Shown: positions 4,824 to 5,433 of the stretch, piece by piece
Layout: each line of letters opens with the position of its first letter
Position numbering within the stretch: position 1 is the stretch's first letter
Assembly (NCBI GenBank): GCA_003503945.1
Contig: DOCD01000005.1
Location: 1 to 5,433 of the forward strand
Length of the DNA stretch: 5,433 bases
Reading direction: 5' to 3'
From: Clostridiales bacterium
GTDB lineage: Bacteria; Bacillota; Clostridia; Christensenellales; Borkfalkiaceae
Made by a program: the position numbers and the translations under genes
The notes under the pieces: generated by a model
Database searches by the model: none
Told to the model about the DNA's origin: nothing
The model's input: the letters and a program-made list of their open reading frames with translations, nothing else

Positions 4824-4858
4824 AAAAAGTTAAAAAAAATATTGAAAAATGCTTGACG
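4824..4858 (+). repeat. Module 3, diverged copy serving as UP element and -35
   Basis: Resembles the first 35 nt of module 2, with an identical last 14 nt (AAAAATGCTTGACG at 4845-4858). The long A-tracts just upstream of the -35 are what an rRNA UP element looks like. It lacks the inverted right arm, so it forms no hairpin of its own. Confidence 0.75.
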
Positions 4859-4881
4859 AAACAAATATAGTTTGCTAATAT
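4853..4881 (+). promoter_or_regulatory. rRNA-type promoter for the 23S gene
   Basis: TTGACG (4853-4858), a 17-bp spacer, TAATAT (4876-4881) with TGC just before it (4873-4875), an extended -10. It is preceded by A-tracts typical of rRNA UP elements. Predicted transcription start is near 4888 (G). It is the only credible promoter between the TIM-barrel gene and the 23S gene. Confidence 0.8.
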
Positions 4882-4887
4882 ATATAA

Positions 4888-5234
4888 GCTGTCACTTTGG
4901 ACAGCGATGTTTTTCTTTAAGAAAAACTCCTTCGACTTTTGTCGAAGAAAAAATCGCTAAAACTTTCATTGAAGACTGTAGCCGAGGCGCTTGCGCCGAA
5001 AGCCCAGGCGGAATGAAGCGAAGCGAAATGAAGCCTGACAACTGCATAGGAAGAAAAGAGAAAGAGATAAAGTACAAAAAAGGCAATAAGATTAATTAGG
5101 TTAATACGAAGTAAAAAGACAATTTTGCGTGTCTTGGAGCTGTATGAAGTAAATTAGTCGAGTTAGAAATGTAGAATTTTTGTAAGTTAAGGACGAGAAG
5201 ACGGAAATAGCGAGATTATGCTATGAGGTTGAAA
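4888..5234 (+). ncRNA. 23S rRNA precursor leader
   Basis: About 347 nt from the predicted start to the mature 23S end, without a credible gene. It is folded and not coding. Perfect hairpins: GCTGTC / GACAGC (4888-4893 / 4900-4905), CTTCGAC / GTCGAAG around TTTT (4930-4947), GGCG / CGCC (4986-4997) and AAGACA / TGTCTT (5116-5121 / 5130-5135). AGCGAT (4903-4908) can also pair with ATCGCT (4953-4958), extended by a T-rich/A-rich pairing, in competition with the first hairpin. From about 5035 it looks like the A-rich end of a Bacillota 16S-23S spacer (for example ACAACTGCATAG). I found no 16S 3' end and no tRNA in it. The last part should include one side of the 23S processing stem, whose partner is outside the window. 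Confidence 0.75.
4911..4923 (+). promoter_or_regulatory. boxA-like antitermination site
   Basis: TTTTCTTTAAGAA matches the E. coli rRNA boxA TGCTCTTTAACAA at 10 of 13 positions, including the CTTTAA core. It lies about 24 nt into the leader, where NusB/NusE antitermination sites are expected. It also forms part of a T-rich/A-rich hairpin, so the match could be partly compositional. Confidence 0.45.
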
Positions 5235-5433
5235 GATCAAGCTACAAAGAGCATACGGAGGATGCCTTGGTACATGGCGCCGAAGAAGGACGTGACAAGC
5301 TGCGAAAAGCTGCGGAGAGGAGCAAATATCCTGTGACCCGCAGATATCCGAATGAGGGAACTCAGCGTATAGAAATATACGTTATCATGCAATGAATCCA
5401 TAGTTGCATGAGGGGAACCCGGGGAACTGAAAC
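5235..5433 (+). rRNA. 23S ribosomal RNA, 5' part (runs off window)
   Basis: The first 199 nt of a 23S rRNA gene (domain I). It aligns to the E. coli 23S start without gaps over the first 32 nt, which places the mature 5' end at G5235 (GATCAAGC against E. coli GGTTAAGC). Recognisable conserved blocks: GGATGCCTTGG, GAAGGACGTG, CTGCGA, TCCGAATG, TGAATCCATAG and, at the window edge, GGGGAACTGAAAC, which ends at about E. coli position 198. The hairpin GCGTATAGAAATATACG corresponds to the E. coli GTGTGTTTCGACACAC stem, with changed bases but kept pairing. No truncation or insertion is visible in the part present. The gene has its own promoter 354 nt upstream and no 16S before it. Confidence 0.97.

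Noticed and set aside
4872..5099. 75-aa plus-strand and 64-aa minus-strand open frames upstream of the 23S gene
   Set aside because: They lie in the rRNA leader, overlap the -10 and strong hairpins, have no RBS, and their translations look like chance sequence.
4888..5234. tRNA or 16S 3' end in the leader
   Set aside because: No T-loop motif of the GGTTCGAnTCC type with a matching cloverleaf, and no 16S 3'-terminal conserved sequence.
5227..5234. 23S mature 5' end at GGTTGAAA
   Set aside because: GGTT resembles the E. coli start, but it would require an 8-nt insertion; starting at G5235 aligns without gaps over the first 32 nt.

Overview
The window looks like chromosomal DNA of a Bacillota (Firmicutes) bacterium, probably an uncultured Clostridia-type lineage. 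The reasons are AAGGAG-type ribosome binding sites, a DUF3343 / EF2568-type cysteine desulfurase pair of the kind common in anaerobic Clostridia, an A-tract-driven rRNA promoter and the form of the 23S 5' end. Base composition is near-even GC in genes, with very AT-rich intergenic DNA. No phage, transposase, CRISPR or defence gene is visible. The unusual content is in gene organisation and regulatory DNA.

Left part (1-3080), sulfur and Fe-S theme. On the minus strand are a small DUF3343 protein (682-939) and, after it, endonuclease III (nth, 17-646), a [4Fe-4S] DNA repair enzyme. Divergent from DUF3343 across a 57-bp AT-rich gap is a class V aminotransferase / cysteine desulfurase (TTG start, 997-2106). 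It is followed by cysteine synthase (cysK, 2154-3080), which has a perfect consensus promoter overlapping the end of the desulfurase gene. CysK makes cysteine, the desulfurase would take sulfur (or selenium) from it, DUF3343 may carry it, and Nth needs an Fe-S cluster. This chain is inference from adjacency.

Middle part (3081-3935). Two unrecognised proteins of exactly 100 aa are encoded divergently: a basic, helical, soluble protein on the minus strand and a membrane-anchored protein on the plus strand. A 57/58-nt double-hairpin repeat lies at each end of the minus-strand gene. The plus-strand gene ends in a perfect 30-nt palindrome that acts as terminator.

Right part (3936-5433). A TIM-barrel (sugar phosphate isomerase/epimerase-like) protein seems to be translated from a leaderless mRNA; its -35 box sits inside the preceding terminator. 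Then come three related A-tract / AAAAATGCTTG modules. Two are closed into hairpin terminators, one of them holding a 56-nt structured insert, and the third carries an rRNA-type promoter. This promoter drives a leader of about 350 nt with a boxA-like site and then the 5' end of a 23S rRNA gene (from about 5235, running off the window). There is no 16S rRNA or spacer tRNA between the protein gene and the 23S, so this 23S gene appears unlinked from 16S.

Four promoters that can be read (nth, cysK, TIM-barrel, 23S) all have a 17-bp spacer. Three have an extended TGn -10, and two of these predict a transcript starting on the A of the ATG.
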